From Candidatus Krumholzibacteriia bacterium (GTDB taxonomy: Bacteria; Krumholzibacteriota; Krumholzibacteriia; WVZY01): a stretch of DNA of 32,387 nt. The stretch lies in contig JAOTUR010000005.1 of the NCBI GenBank assembly GCA_029863805.1, positions 1-32,387 of the forward strand, given 5' to 3'. Below the pieces are notes generated by a model. That model was not told the DNA's origin. It worked only from the letters and a program-made list of their open reading frames with translations, and did not search any database. Shown piece by piece: positions 8,999 to 16,758 of the stretch. Each line of letters begins with the position of its first letter. Positions within the stretch are counted from its first letter, which is position 1. The translations under genes and the position numbers were made by a program.

Positions 8999-9027
8999 AC
9001 CAACCATGTGACCACATGCTCGTTGGT
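8999..9027. repeat. Extended inverted repeat upstream of the zinc-ribbon promoter
   Basis: ACCAAC plus CATGTG is mirrored, after a 2-base centre, by CACATG and, after a 3-base offset, GTTGGT. This gives 12 paired positions in 29 bases. No T-tract follows on either strand, so it is not a standard intrinsic terminator. Its centre is about 63 bases upstream of the predicted start near 8949, a usual place for an activator site. The rest of 8889-9130 holds no convincing gene. Confidence 0.45.
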
Positions 9028-9130
9028 GGCCGCGCGAATCCATCGCATTTTACGCCCCATCGTGACCTGTCGCACGGGAGCCGGACACAGAGAATGGTGC
9101 TGTGTCTCGCCGATATAAGAGGTGCCGGCT

Positions 9131-10414
9131 TTATGTTTTCATCTTTTTCTTTTTCGCAGCAGGAAACAAAATGTTGTTCAAAATCAGCCGGTAGCCGGGC
9201 GAGTTTACGTGCAGAGCTAGATCTGTTGGCACGTCACCAACGGCGTGCTGGTAATCCTCTGGATCATGCCCGCCAAGAAAGGTGAATGTGCCCATACCGA
9301 GGTTGCCGTGCAAATACTTGACCTCAGTGTGAGCTGTATCTTCGCCGAGTATCAATACGCTGCGTTTTATTAAGGACTTCTTGAAACCAGTTGTCTGTCC
9401 CAGAAAACCCTTAACTACATTGACGTGGTTTTGAACAAGCATGCTCGGCACCGGATCGTGCTTTGCCGAAAACGCAAAGAGTGCGAAATAGTCAACGTCG
9501 CTACCACGCGCTTTTGCGTAATCGCTAGTATCAATATTTGAAAACTCATAGACGAGTGGATTTGAGATTAATCGAAATCCCGTAAAGGCATAGCAACGTT
9601 CATAGTCCAGCTTGTCTTGAAATCCCGGCGTGACTCCATCGTGATCGTACTCCTTGGGAACGACATCAAGGGAATGTGCCGCCAAGGTGATATCTATCGT
9701 GTCACACGCAGAGCACATGGCGAACAGAAAACCGCCGCCCGTTACGTATTCTCTGATTTTTTCGGCCACCGCTTTTTTTGCGTCGGGCACCTTGTCGAAT
9801 CCCAGTTTCTTGGCCAGCTTTTCGGACTGAACTTGCTGCGTTCGATACCATTCCGCGTGCCCGTAAGAGCCGTAAAACTTGCCGTACTGCCCGGTGAAAT
9901 CCTCGTGGTGTAGATGAAGCCAGTCGTACTCAAGCAGCTCACCCATGAGCACCTCCGCGTCGAAGACCTTTGCAAAAGGGATCTCTGCATAGGTCAGGGC
10001 AAGCGTCACTGCGTCATCCCAAGGTTGCTTATTTGGCGGTGTGTAAACCGCGATACGCGGCGCTTTCTCTAGAATCACTAGCTCCATGTTCTCTCTTTCT
10101 ACTTCGGCATAGATGACCGCCACGTCCGCACCACTGACTTCGCTAAAGGAGACGTTTTTTAGTCGCGCCTCCAGAATCACGCTCTTACCCGCCGGCAGAA
10201 CAAAGCTGCCACCCCGGTAGTTGAGCAACCAATGCACGGTGTGCCCTTTTTGCAGAGCATGAAAGGCCAGCCCATATGCCTTCAGGTGGTTGGTTTGCGT
10301 TAGATCCATGGGCACCAGTATCGAGGACGCCTGTGCCGGACAGGTGCCCGGAATGAGCGCCACCACCGCCAGGGCCAACGTCAACAAACGACTCACCACA
10401 ACAGACCTATTCAT
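9131..10414 (-). CDS. Exported class I amidotransferase-fold-like protein, function unknown
   Basis: A 427-residue protein with an N-terminal signal peptide (hydrophobic 5-24, likely cleavage after AQA near 29). I recall relatives beginning MDLTQTxHLKAYG that carry the label asparagine synthetase B, but no asparagine synthetase feature is visible: no N-terminal Cys nucleophile and no PP-loop. Instead, YVTGGGFLFAMCSACDT places Cys234 after a GGG turn, as at the nucleophile elbow of glutamine-amidotransferase-like folds. GGHDPEDYQ near 382 resembles the His-x-Glu part of the triad. ILVPMDLTQTNHLKAYG and WLLNYRGGSFVL are probable family motifs. The C-terminus is lysine-rich. The ATG overlaps the TPR stop as ATGA and has AGGTGAGG upstream, so it is translationally coupled as the last gene of the DUF4159 operon. 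Confidence 0.7.
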   Translation of the reverse strand: MNRSVVVSRLLTLALAVVALIPGTCPAQASSILVPMDLTQTNHLKAYGLAFHALQKGHTVHWLLNYRGGSFVLPAGKSVILEARLKNVSFSEVSGADVAVIYAEVERENMELVILEKAPRIAVYTPPNKQPWDDAVTLALTYAEIPFAKVFDAEVLMGELLEYDWLHLHHEDFTGQYGKFYGSYGHAEWYRTQQVQSEKLAKKLGFDKVPDAKKAVAEKIREYVTGGGFLFAMCSACDTIDITLAAHSLDVVPKEYDHDGVTPGFQDKLDYERCYAFTGFRLISNPLVYEFSNIDTSDYAKARGSDVDYFALFAFSAKHDPVPSMLVQNHVNVVKGFLGQTTGFKKSLIKRSVLILGEDTAHTEVKYLHGNLGMGTFTFLGGHDPEDYQHAVGDVPTDLALHVNSPGYRLILNNILFPAAKKKKMKT

Positions 10415-12315
10415 GGCGCCTCACCTAGAGTCTCGCGCAGGCGTTTAACGTCCGCCCTCACCTCGTCGAGAAATATGTAATGCGGGAACGAAATGAGAAT
10501 ATCTTCGTATGTCTTCAAGGCCAGTCTTTTGTCGCTGTAACCTTGTTCGTGAATGCGAGCGACTTTTCTATGCACGTCCGGCAACCGCGCATCCTGCGGA
10601 TACTGCTCAACAAATTTTCGCAGCACGGCCAAGGCCTTATCATGCTCACCGAGACTTTCGTATAGCTCTCCAAGTTTGACAAGGGATCTCGCTCGCAAAG
10701 GCGTCGTCTCAGGTGAATCGACGATTCCGGTCAGCTCGCTTATGGCCTGAGTGGTGTCTCCGGCGATCTCCAATCGCAGCGCTTTGACAAAGCGGTCGAG
10801 GACTCTCTGATCTCCCTGCAGCCCTTCTTCAATAACCCAGGCCAGATGGATGGCATCATTGGTAAACTGAGAAGCGGGGTTGCTCTCCGCCAGGCCAGTA
10901 AGCGAATCCCGAGCTGCTTCGTATTGTTTCATGAAGGTGAGAAGCAGGCCGTTATAGAAGACCCCCGTCTCGCTAAGCTCTTTATTCTTGGATTTGACGA
11001 GCTGTGAAAAATGTTCTTTGGCTCGTTCGTACTCCTCGGTGACCAGGTACACCCGACCGAGCCTCTCGGCAAAGTTGGTCGGGTAGAACCGGGCGTTCTG
11101 CATGCCGTCTGTGTAGATCTTGAGTGCTTCTTGAGGCCGCTTCTGGATCCGAAACACGACGTCTCCCTTTTTGAGATAAGCCTGTTCCGCATAATCTGTC
11201 CCCGGGAACGACGTAATGAGCCAATCCAACGCCTGCAATGCGCGGATCACGACCGCGTCGAGATCGATGTCGGGATGGCTCTTGGCGCGGCCAGAGGCGA
11301 GATCGACGAGGAGATCTATTAACATCAACTTCGCCCGCGGTACGTCACGCGCGTCCGGGTAGCCATCGAGGTACGCCTCCAGCGCACGTAATCCCAGGTC
11401 GAAATAGCGTGTTCGTTCCAAGCCTTCACGGCGCTGATACTCCTGCACCGCCTGGCCTGCTAGAACAAACAAGACCGACCCATCGGAACCCTTTTGCTGA
11501 CCTGCAAGCAGAGCCATCTCAAGCGCTTTCTCGAGCATGCCTCTCTCGAGGTATCCGCTAGCCAGAATCTCCATGACGATCCTTCGATACGGCGTGTTTT
11601 TATCTCCATGCGTACGCAGGACGTTGAACAATTCGTCGTGATCCGCATCGGGCACCCTCAACAAATCCATGATTCTGGTCTTGACCAGACGGTGTTGCTT
11701 TGGACTCGTCTCAATGACTCGTAGATACTCGATGAGCGACCCCTGCAAATTGCCCACGGACTTTTGCATGTAGGCGATGTCCAACGTTAAGACGTAGTTA
11801 CTATTATTCCTGTCTCGGCCTTCCTCATAGTAACGAAGCGCCTGAGCGAAGAACCCGTTACGACTGAGAGCGGATCCAATCATCCGGTACGTATTCACAC
11901 CGTACTTAGTGCGCTCCAGCAAATCACGAAATACCGCATCACCCTTTGCCACATCGTCTCCCTGCACGTACAAAAGCCCCAGCGCCGTGCCTGCCTGCAA
12001 GTTAGCCGGGTGAAATCGCTGGCACGTTTCGTAGGCTTCACGCGCCGAATCCACATCGCCGACCACCCGATACGCCTCACCGAGCAAAACCAGCACTTGC
12101 GAATGCCCCGGATACTCCTTGTTCAGCTTCTCCAGCATCTGAATGGCGCGCTGAGCGTCTTCGCGTAAGAGTGGACGGATTACGCGCAGCGCCGATGCGA
12201 GATCCGTGCGGACATCAGACTGCAAATTGGACCGTCCCTGTCCGCAAACGTCGGGCACAAAACCCGCCAGCGGTATCAGCACAAGGATGAGCGGAATGAC
12301 TTTGTGGAGATACAA
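10411..12315 (-). CDS. Exported tetratricopeptide-repeat protein
   Basis: A 634-residue protein with a signal peptide (hydrophobic residues 6-19, cleavage near CGQ about 26) followed almost entirely by TPR-like helical hairpins. Clear repeats include HSQVLVLLGEAYRVVGDVDS, NLQAGTALGLLYVQGDDVAK, YRMIGSALSRNGFFAQALRY, and later RSLVKLGELYESLGEHDKAL and FVEQYPQDARLPDVHRKVAR. TPR arrays are protein-interaction scaffolds, here probably periplasmic. The start is TTG, 6 bp after the DUF4175 stop, with only a weak AAAGAG upstream. No other in-frame start lies nearby, and the signal peptide begins right there. It is third in the DUF4159-DUF4175-TPR-amidotransferase-like operon, so it may hold that complex together. 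Function is otherwise unknown. Confidence 0.85.
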   Translation of the reverse strand: MYLHKVIPLILVLIPLAGFVPDVCGQGRSNLQSDVRTDLASALRVIRPLLREDAQRAIQMLEKLNKEYPGHSQVLVLLGEAYRVVGDVDSAREAYETCQRFHPANLQAGTALGLLYVQGDDVAKGDAVFRDLLERTKYGVNTYRMIGSALSRNGFFAQALRYYEEGRDRNNSNYVLTLDIAYMQKSVGNLQGSLIEYLRVIETSPKQHRLVKTRIMDLLRVPDADHDELFNVLRTHGDKNTPYRRIVMEILASGYLERGMLEKALEMALLAGQQKGSDGSVLFVLAGQAVQEYQRREGLERTRYFDLGLRALEAYLDGYPDARDVPRAKLMLIDLLVDLASGRAKSHPDIDLDAVVIRALQALDWLITSFPGTDYAEQAYLKKGDVVFRIQKRPQEALKIYTDGMQNARFYPTNFAERLGRVYLVTEEYERAKEHFSQLVKSKNKELSETGVFYNGLLLTFMKQYEAARDSLTGLAESNPASQFTNDAIHLAWVIEEGLQGDQRVLDRFVKALRLEIAGDTTQAISELTGIVDSPETTPLRARSLVKLGELYESLGEHDKALAVLRKFVEQYPQDARLPDVHRKVARIHEQGYSDKRLALKTYEDILISFPHYIFLDEVRADVKRLRETLGEAP

Positions 12316-12321
12316 GTTGGG

Positions 12322-15300
12322 TCACTCTTTGTTAGGACTGGTGGGAGCTTCCTCGGCCAAGGCGCGGAAGTAGAGTTTGATCAGATCCTCGAACTCACCC
12401 GGTGCCTTTAGCGACATGGCTCGCTTTATCTCTTCTCGTAGCGACTGCGAGACAGATTTGCGCGATTCTGTGCCGTCCGTCGCCGAAAACACATCATCCG
12501 CCGAAACGCTGAGCCTCTTCTTTTCATAATCGCGTGAATGCACCGATCGGTTCGCATCAAGCAGACGACTGACTATCCGTTCTTGGTTGCGAACCGTCTG
12601 CTCATCGAGCACTCCACTGTTGAGATCACGGATGACTTCCTCCATCTCCTCGACGATCTTGTCCATGCGACCCAATACCCGGTTGTTACCCTTGACATCC
12701 TTTTCGATGTCCTCGGCCAGCTGCTGCAGTGACCGCTGCTCTCCGGCGAGACGCTCTATGGCTGCCTGTCTCTCCTGTAGCATTTTTTCCTGCAGCGCGC
12801 GCATTCCCAGTAAGGTCTGAGATTGCTGGAGAATCTGCTGCTGCTGCACCATGAGCATCTGCAACCGCGAAACTTGGTCTGACGCTCCGCCGCCGCCGCC
12901 TGACTGGCATTGTTGGCAGGCTGTCAGCAGCGCGATCGTCGTCGCGTTCAGATTGGTCACCGCCTGTGAGGCACTGGCCGTTGCCATGAACGCTTTGTTC
13001 TGCTCGAGAAAGAGCATTGAACTTCGCATGTTACTAATTGTCTTACCGAGGAGTCTCAAAAGCGCATCGGGCACCGCCACCGATTTCTTGCCGATCTCGT
13101 ACAGTTCATCTGAGATCTGCTCCACCGCTCTTACGTATGTCTGTTGTTCGTTGGCCAGCAACCGTACCCTGGACAGTTCCTCGGCGGATGCCTGTTCACT
13201 GAGACGGCTTGTGAGCTTTTCCTGTTTGAAGGACAGTGCAAGCGTGCTATTGGCAAGCCTCTGCAGGTTATCGGCTGTGCGGCGTCGTGACGCGTTGTTC
13301 ATCTGCGCCTGCACCGTCACCACCCGGCTAAAGAGTGCGATCAGATTATTCTTCGCCTCCTCCTGGCTTTGCATGGCTTCCTCCTTCTCTCCCCGGCGCA
13401 ACTGACCAGAAGCCTCCCGCATGGACTTTGATGCCCCGCTTTCACACATGCCTGAGGCGGCGGCCATGTCCTCCGACAACTGCTTTTCATCGATGTTCTC
13501 CGCCATTTTCTTCATTTCTTCTGCCAGCCGATCCGCCTTTTCCGCGAGAGCCTTTTGCTCTTCCGAGAGCTCGCCCATTTCTTGGTTGTCTCCAGCGTCG
13601 GCCTCTGATGTCTGCTCCTGGAGTCCCTCTTGCTCGTCCATCAAATCCCTGGCCTTACGCACCAGCTCTTCCATTTCCTGCTCCTGCTGAATCTCCCTCA
13701 GCAAGCTCTCCGTCCGCTCCAGACTCCGCAACAGGTCCTCGGCGTTGACATTGAGGTTCTGCAAAGCTTTTTGAACCTCTTGCGGATCGAGCTTGTTCAT
13801 TGCCTCACGAAGTTCCTCAACGTATCGGTTCAGCGCTTCATCGTTGATTGTTTCGATGAGACGATTGATCTCTTCGAGTTTCTCTCCGATCTCTTGCGAA
13901 GTCATCCGATTGTCGGACAGCGACTGAAGCGTCTCCTCTAGCGAGGTCTGGATATCCTCGAGTTTCTCCTCGATGCTTTGTTGCGACGATATGGCCTTGT
14001 CTATTTCCTTCTTTTGGCTCCAGTCCATCTCCTCTGTCTTTTTTAATTCTCGCGTAAGCTTCTCCAGTCGCTCTTTGAACTCCTCGGTTTCTTTCATCGC
14101 ATCCGCAAAAAGATCCGTCCGCTCAGCGTCTTCCTTTTTTATTTTTTCGTAGAGTTCCGCCATTGTGGGCACCGCGATGTGGAAGATTTGGCTCTTCGTG
14201 ACACCCGGACCGGTGACTACGTTGTTGTCCTCTACCTGCACAAAGTATTCGACGAAGTTACCGGGAAAAAGAGGAACGTCGCCAAGATCCCATTCAAACG
14301 CCTTGGCGATCTCACGCGTTCCCCTTTCGGCACCGAGGGGAATCGAACCACGAAGGAACCGCTCCTCGCCGTTCTTGCGATAAAAAATGCTGGCCTTGCT
14401 GATGCCGTAGTCATCTGAGGCCACGAACCGCAGATCGACGAGTAGGTTACGCGGCAACGTGGCGTCCTCGCCCGGCTCCAGCACATCGAGGACTGGCGGA
14501 TTATCCTTGTACACCTCGATCGAATGGACAATGGGGTCGTCGGTTCTATGTTGCAAGTCGTCTTCGAGTAGAATGCTGTACGGACCATCTTCGAGCGCGA
14601 AAAAATCGAACTCGAATGTCTTACCAGAAAAGTTCACGGGACGCGGTTTGTCCGAACCAAACTCGACCCAAGCGCCGCTCAGGATGTTGTTAGCCTGCGC
14701 GTGAATCGTGATCTTGGTCCCTTCGAGAGCCTGGATATTGCCACCGCTATCGATCAGGGTGTCGGCCGGCTCACCGGTATATTTGGGCGGATTGAGAACG
14801 ACGCTCATGTCGGTTACGATCGGTTTGTGTACCACATTGATGCGATACTTGCGGCTTTGTTGATCGCCCGCCCTGAAATAGTAGGTGATGGAACCGCGAA
14901 CATCCCTAAAAGTATAACGGTACTGCGTCAACGAGGCCTGATTGGACACCGCAACCTCGCTTGGCTCAGTGGCCTCCGTCTTCCAGAATCCCTCGGCGAG
15001 GTTGTAAGACAGTGCCACTGGTTCTTTCGAGCCCCCAAAATCGAACGCGACAACCTCTACATCGCTGCCGGCCAGCACGGTGACGTCACCCGGCGAACCG
15101 TACAGATTGGCCTTGTGAGTCAACGCTGACGCTGTTTTGGGTGAGACAATCCGCCGTCCGGTGTCAAAGAGAACCGTCGGCGACACCAGCGCAACAACAA
15201 TCAGAATGACAAGAGCGGCGTACGCTACAGGAACAAAAAGCAGTTGGCGCTGGTTCAGAAAGAGAAATCGGACTTGCAGCCCGACAACTGATTTGACGGC

Positions 15301-15708
15301 TTGTCGAACCACTTCGCGAACAAGTTCCGGAGAATAACGGGTGCCCAGATCGTCGCGTTCAGAAAACTCGTATCCGGCCGCGACGATGTGTTTGAAGTCT
15401 TTGTGATGCTCTACTTCGAGAGCCAGCCGACGAAACCGCGGCATGCGAGCGATGGGTAAGATGACAAAAAAGGCGGCAAGCAGAGCAAATAGGACAAACG
15501 TGGCCCGGCTAACCAGTATGGCTTGCCACAGCACGGGTTCATCAGTCGCCATCGTCCACAACAGCACGGCAAGAAAAACCCAAGCGGCAACCGCCAGAAA
15601 CGAAACGAGACCGGAGACGACACGGACGCCCAATGCCTTCAGGTAAATTTTTCTGAGTTCCCGGTGGAGTTGAGCGTCAAAAAAAATGGCTTTTCTCTCT
15701 CCCGACAT
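12322..15708 (-). CDS. DUF4175-like membrane-anchored coiled-coil protein
   Basis: A 1,128-residue protein with a DUF4175-type layout: hydrophobic segments near 30-52, 63-86 and 157-181, a beta-rich region from about 190 to 510 with repeated Ig-like stretches, then a long charged coiled coil from about 520 to 1,000 dominated by Glu, Lys and Gln. A CQQC motif followed by five glycines lies near residue 930, and a further Cys sits in GMCESG. After the third membrane segment the bulk should be periplasmic. No catalytic residues are recognisable. The ATG has AAGGGG about 7 nt upstream. DUF4175 genes are known to neighbour DUF4159/BatA-type clusters in other bacteria. The role is unknown; the shape suggests a structural or force-bearing envelope component. 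Confidence 0.75.
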   Translation of the reverse strand: MSGERKAIFFDAQLHRELRKIYLKALGVRVVSGLVSFLAVAAWVFLAVLLWTMATDEPVLWQAILVSRATFVLFALLAAFFVILPIARMPRFRRLALEVEHHKDFKHIVAAGYEFSERDDLGTRYSPELVREVVRQAVKSVVGLQVRFLFLNQRQLLFVPVAYAALVILIVVALVSPTVLFDTGRRIVSPKTASALTHKANLYGSPGDVTVLAGSDVEVVAFDFGGSKEPVALSYNLAEGFWKTEATEPSEVAVSNQASLTQYRYTFRDVRGSITYYFRAGDQQSRKYRINVVHKPIVTDMSVVLNPPKYTGEPADTLIDSGGNIQALEGTKITIHAQANNILSGAWVEFGSDKPRPVNFSGKTFEFDFFALEDGPYSILLEDDLQHRTDDPIVHSIEVYKDNPPVLDVLEPGEDATLPRNLLVDLRFVASDDYGISKASIFYRKNGEERFLRGSIPLGAERGTREIAKAFEWDLGDVPLFPGNFVEYFVQVEDNNVVTGPGVTKSQIFHIAVPTMAELYEKIKKEDAERTDLFADAMKETEEFKERLEKLTRELKKTEEMDWSQKKEIDKAISSQQSIEEKLEDIQTSLEETLQSLSDNRMTSQEIGEKLEEINRLIETINDEALNRYVEELREAMNKLDPQEVQKALQNLNVNAEDLLRSLERTESLLREIQQEQEMEELVRKARDLMDEQEGLQEQTSEADAGDNQEMGELSEEQKALAEKADRLAEEMKKMAENIDEKQLSEDMAAASGMCESGASKSMREASGQLRRGEKEEAMQSQEEAKNNLIALFSRVVTVQAQMNNASRRRTADNLQRLANSTLALSFKQEKLTSRLSEQASAEELSRVRLLANEQQTYVRAVEQISDELYEIGKKSVAVPDALLRLLGKTISNMRSSMLFLEQNKAFMATASASQAVTNLNATTIALLTACQQCQSGGGGGASDQVSRLQMLMVQQQQILQQSQTLLGMRALQEKMLQERQAAIERLAGEQRSLQQLAEDIEKDVKGNNRVLGRMDKIVEEMEEVIRDLNSGVLDEQTVRNQERIVSRLLDANRSVHSRDYEKKRLSVSADDVFSATDGTESRKSVSQSLREEIKRAMSLKAPGEFEDLIKLYFRALAEEAPTSPNKE

Positions 15709-15816
15709 GCTTTACCCCTTGATGATTCGCTGGCCCGTGGCCGGTCGCCCTGACGCCGCATTATCTATTCCAGCTTTTCTTCGTTCCAACCGGCCGAGTT
15801 TTCGACCCCTCAATCG

Positions 15817-16545
15817 CTACGGGAGGGCGTTCTGGGCAATCGCGTACATAAGTATGTTTACAGCCATTCGCATGGCCAGTTCCCGCTTCTCCTCGGGATC
15901 GTTGTGGACCCTCGCGTCCTCGAGGCCATCACCAATATCGGACTCATAGCTATAATATAATACCAGCCGGCCGTTCAGCGTAATCCCCAGTCCGCGTGGG
16001 GTCTTACCATCGTGCTCATGAATCTTCGGCAACCCCGGAAGATCGTAAAAAACATGGTAAATCGGATGTGTGTTTGCCAGCGGCTCGAGCCGCTGCTCCG
16101 GAAACAGCTGGGCCACCATTTTGCGGAACGACTTGTCCATCCCGTAGTTGTCATCCGCGTATAGAAACCCACCCGATTCGAGGTGAGCTCGAAGCGCGTC
16201 GACTTCCTCTGCCGTGAGGCGGATCGTGCCATGCCCCGTCATATAAAGAAACGGGTAGGCTCGGAGGTTCTCATCGGTCAGGCTCACCACCTTCTCCTCG
16301 CCATGGGTCTGTACGCCGGTACGTCTTTTGAACTCCCTCAACCAATTGGGTATGGATGACGGGTCGCAGTACCAATCTCCGCCACCCCCGTACTTTACAC
16401 GAGCGATACGGACCGCATATTCATCAGCGGGGTCGCCGGCGGGGGCTCGGGCACCGACCGCTAGCGGCCAGGACAACACAACCAGCCCTCCCAGGACGCA
16501 GGCCATTCGTAGTTTTACAGTTATGACCGATCGACGTGAAAACAA
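15817..16545 (-). CDS. DUF4159-domain exported protein
   Basis: A 242-residue protein with a hydrophobic N-terminus (residues 14-32, likely cleaved after ARA) and a full DUF4159 domain. Motifs are RVKYGGGGDWY near 48-59, LYMTGHG near 100-106, GGFLYADDNYG near 125-135, HPIYHVFYDLPG near 160-171 and LYYSYESDIGDGLED near 196-210. The domain has a class I amidotransferase-like fold, but the nucleophile-elbow position has Asp rather than Cys, so it is probably a binding domain. The TTG start at 16545 is preferred: AGGTGAGGTGAGAG lies just upstream, while the inner ATG at 16506 has none and would cut the signal peptide. It is the first gene of the four-gene operon, 108 bp ahead of the DUF4175 gene. 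Confidence 0.86.
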   Translation of the reverse strand: MFSRRSVITVKLRMACVLGGLVVLSWPLAVGARAPAGDPADEYAVRIARVKYGGGGDWYCDPSSIPNWLREFKRRTGVQTHGEEKVVSLTDENLRAYPFLYMTGHGTIRLTAEEVDALRAHLESGGFLYADDNYGMDKSFRKMVAQLFPEQRLEPLANTHPIYHVFYDLPGLPKIHEHDGKTPRGLGITLNGRLVLYYSYESDIGDGLEDARVHNDPEEKRELAMRMAVNILMYAIAQNALP

Positions 16546-16583
16546 CAGACTCTCTCACCTCACCTGAATGGGTTAGTAACACA

Positions 16584-16624
16584 AGTATAGGAACTATTAG
16601 GTACAAAAGCAATTACCGTGTCAA
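16584..16624 (-). promoter_or_regulatory. Predicted overlapping promoters for the DUF4159 operon
   Basis: Two overlapping minus-strand candidates: TTGACA (16619-16624) with CCTAAT (16596-16601), spacer 17, and TTGCTT (16607-16612) with TATACT (16584-16589), spacer 17. Either gives a leader of about 32-44 nt before the TTG start, containing the ribosome site. Confidence 0.55.
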
Positions 16625-16758
16625 AACGCTTGTCTATCCGACGACGCCCGCCGGCGATATGAATCATCACCGCGTTTCGACGTTCGCCAAAGATGTTGCC
16701 TGGCCGATTGACATATTTTATTGTAGCTCTAGCGGTTAATCGTCCGATTGATGCCCTC

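Noticed and set aside
8953-9285. Plus-strand 110-codon frame in the largest gap
   Set aside because: It runs into the antisense of the amidotransferase-like gene, has no ribosome site or recognisable composition, and covers the minus-strand promoter and the inverted repeat.
9131-10414. Naming the gene asparagine synthetase B
   Set aside because: No N-terminal Cys nucleophile, no PP-loop ATP site, and a signal peptide is present; the name would be misleading.
12851-13405. Plus-strand 184-codon frame opposite the DUF4175-like coiled coil
   Set aside because: Ser/Cys/Ala-rich composition is the antisense image of Gln/Glu/Ala-rich coiled-coil codons.
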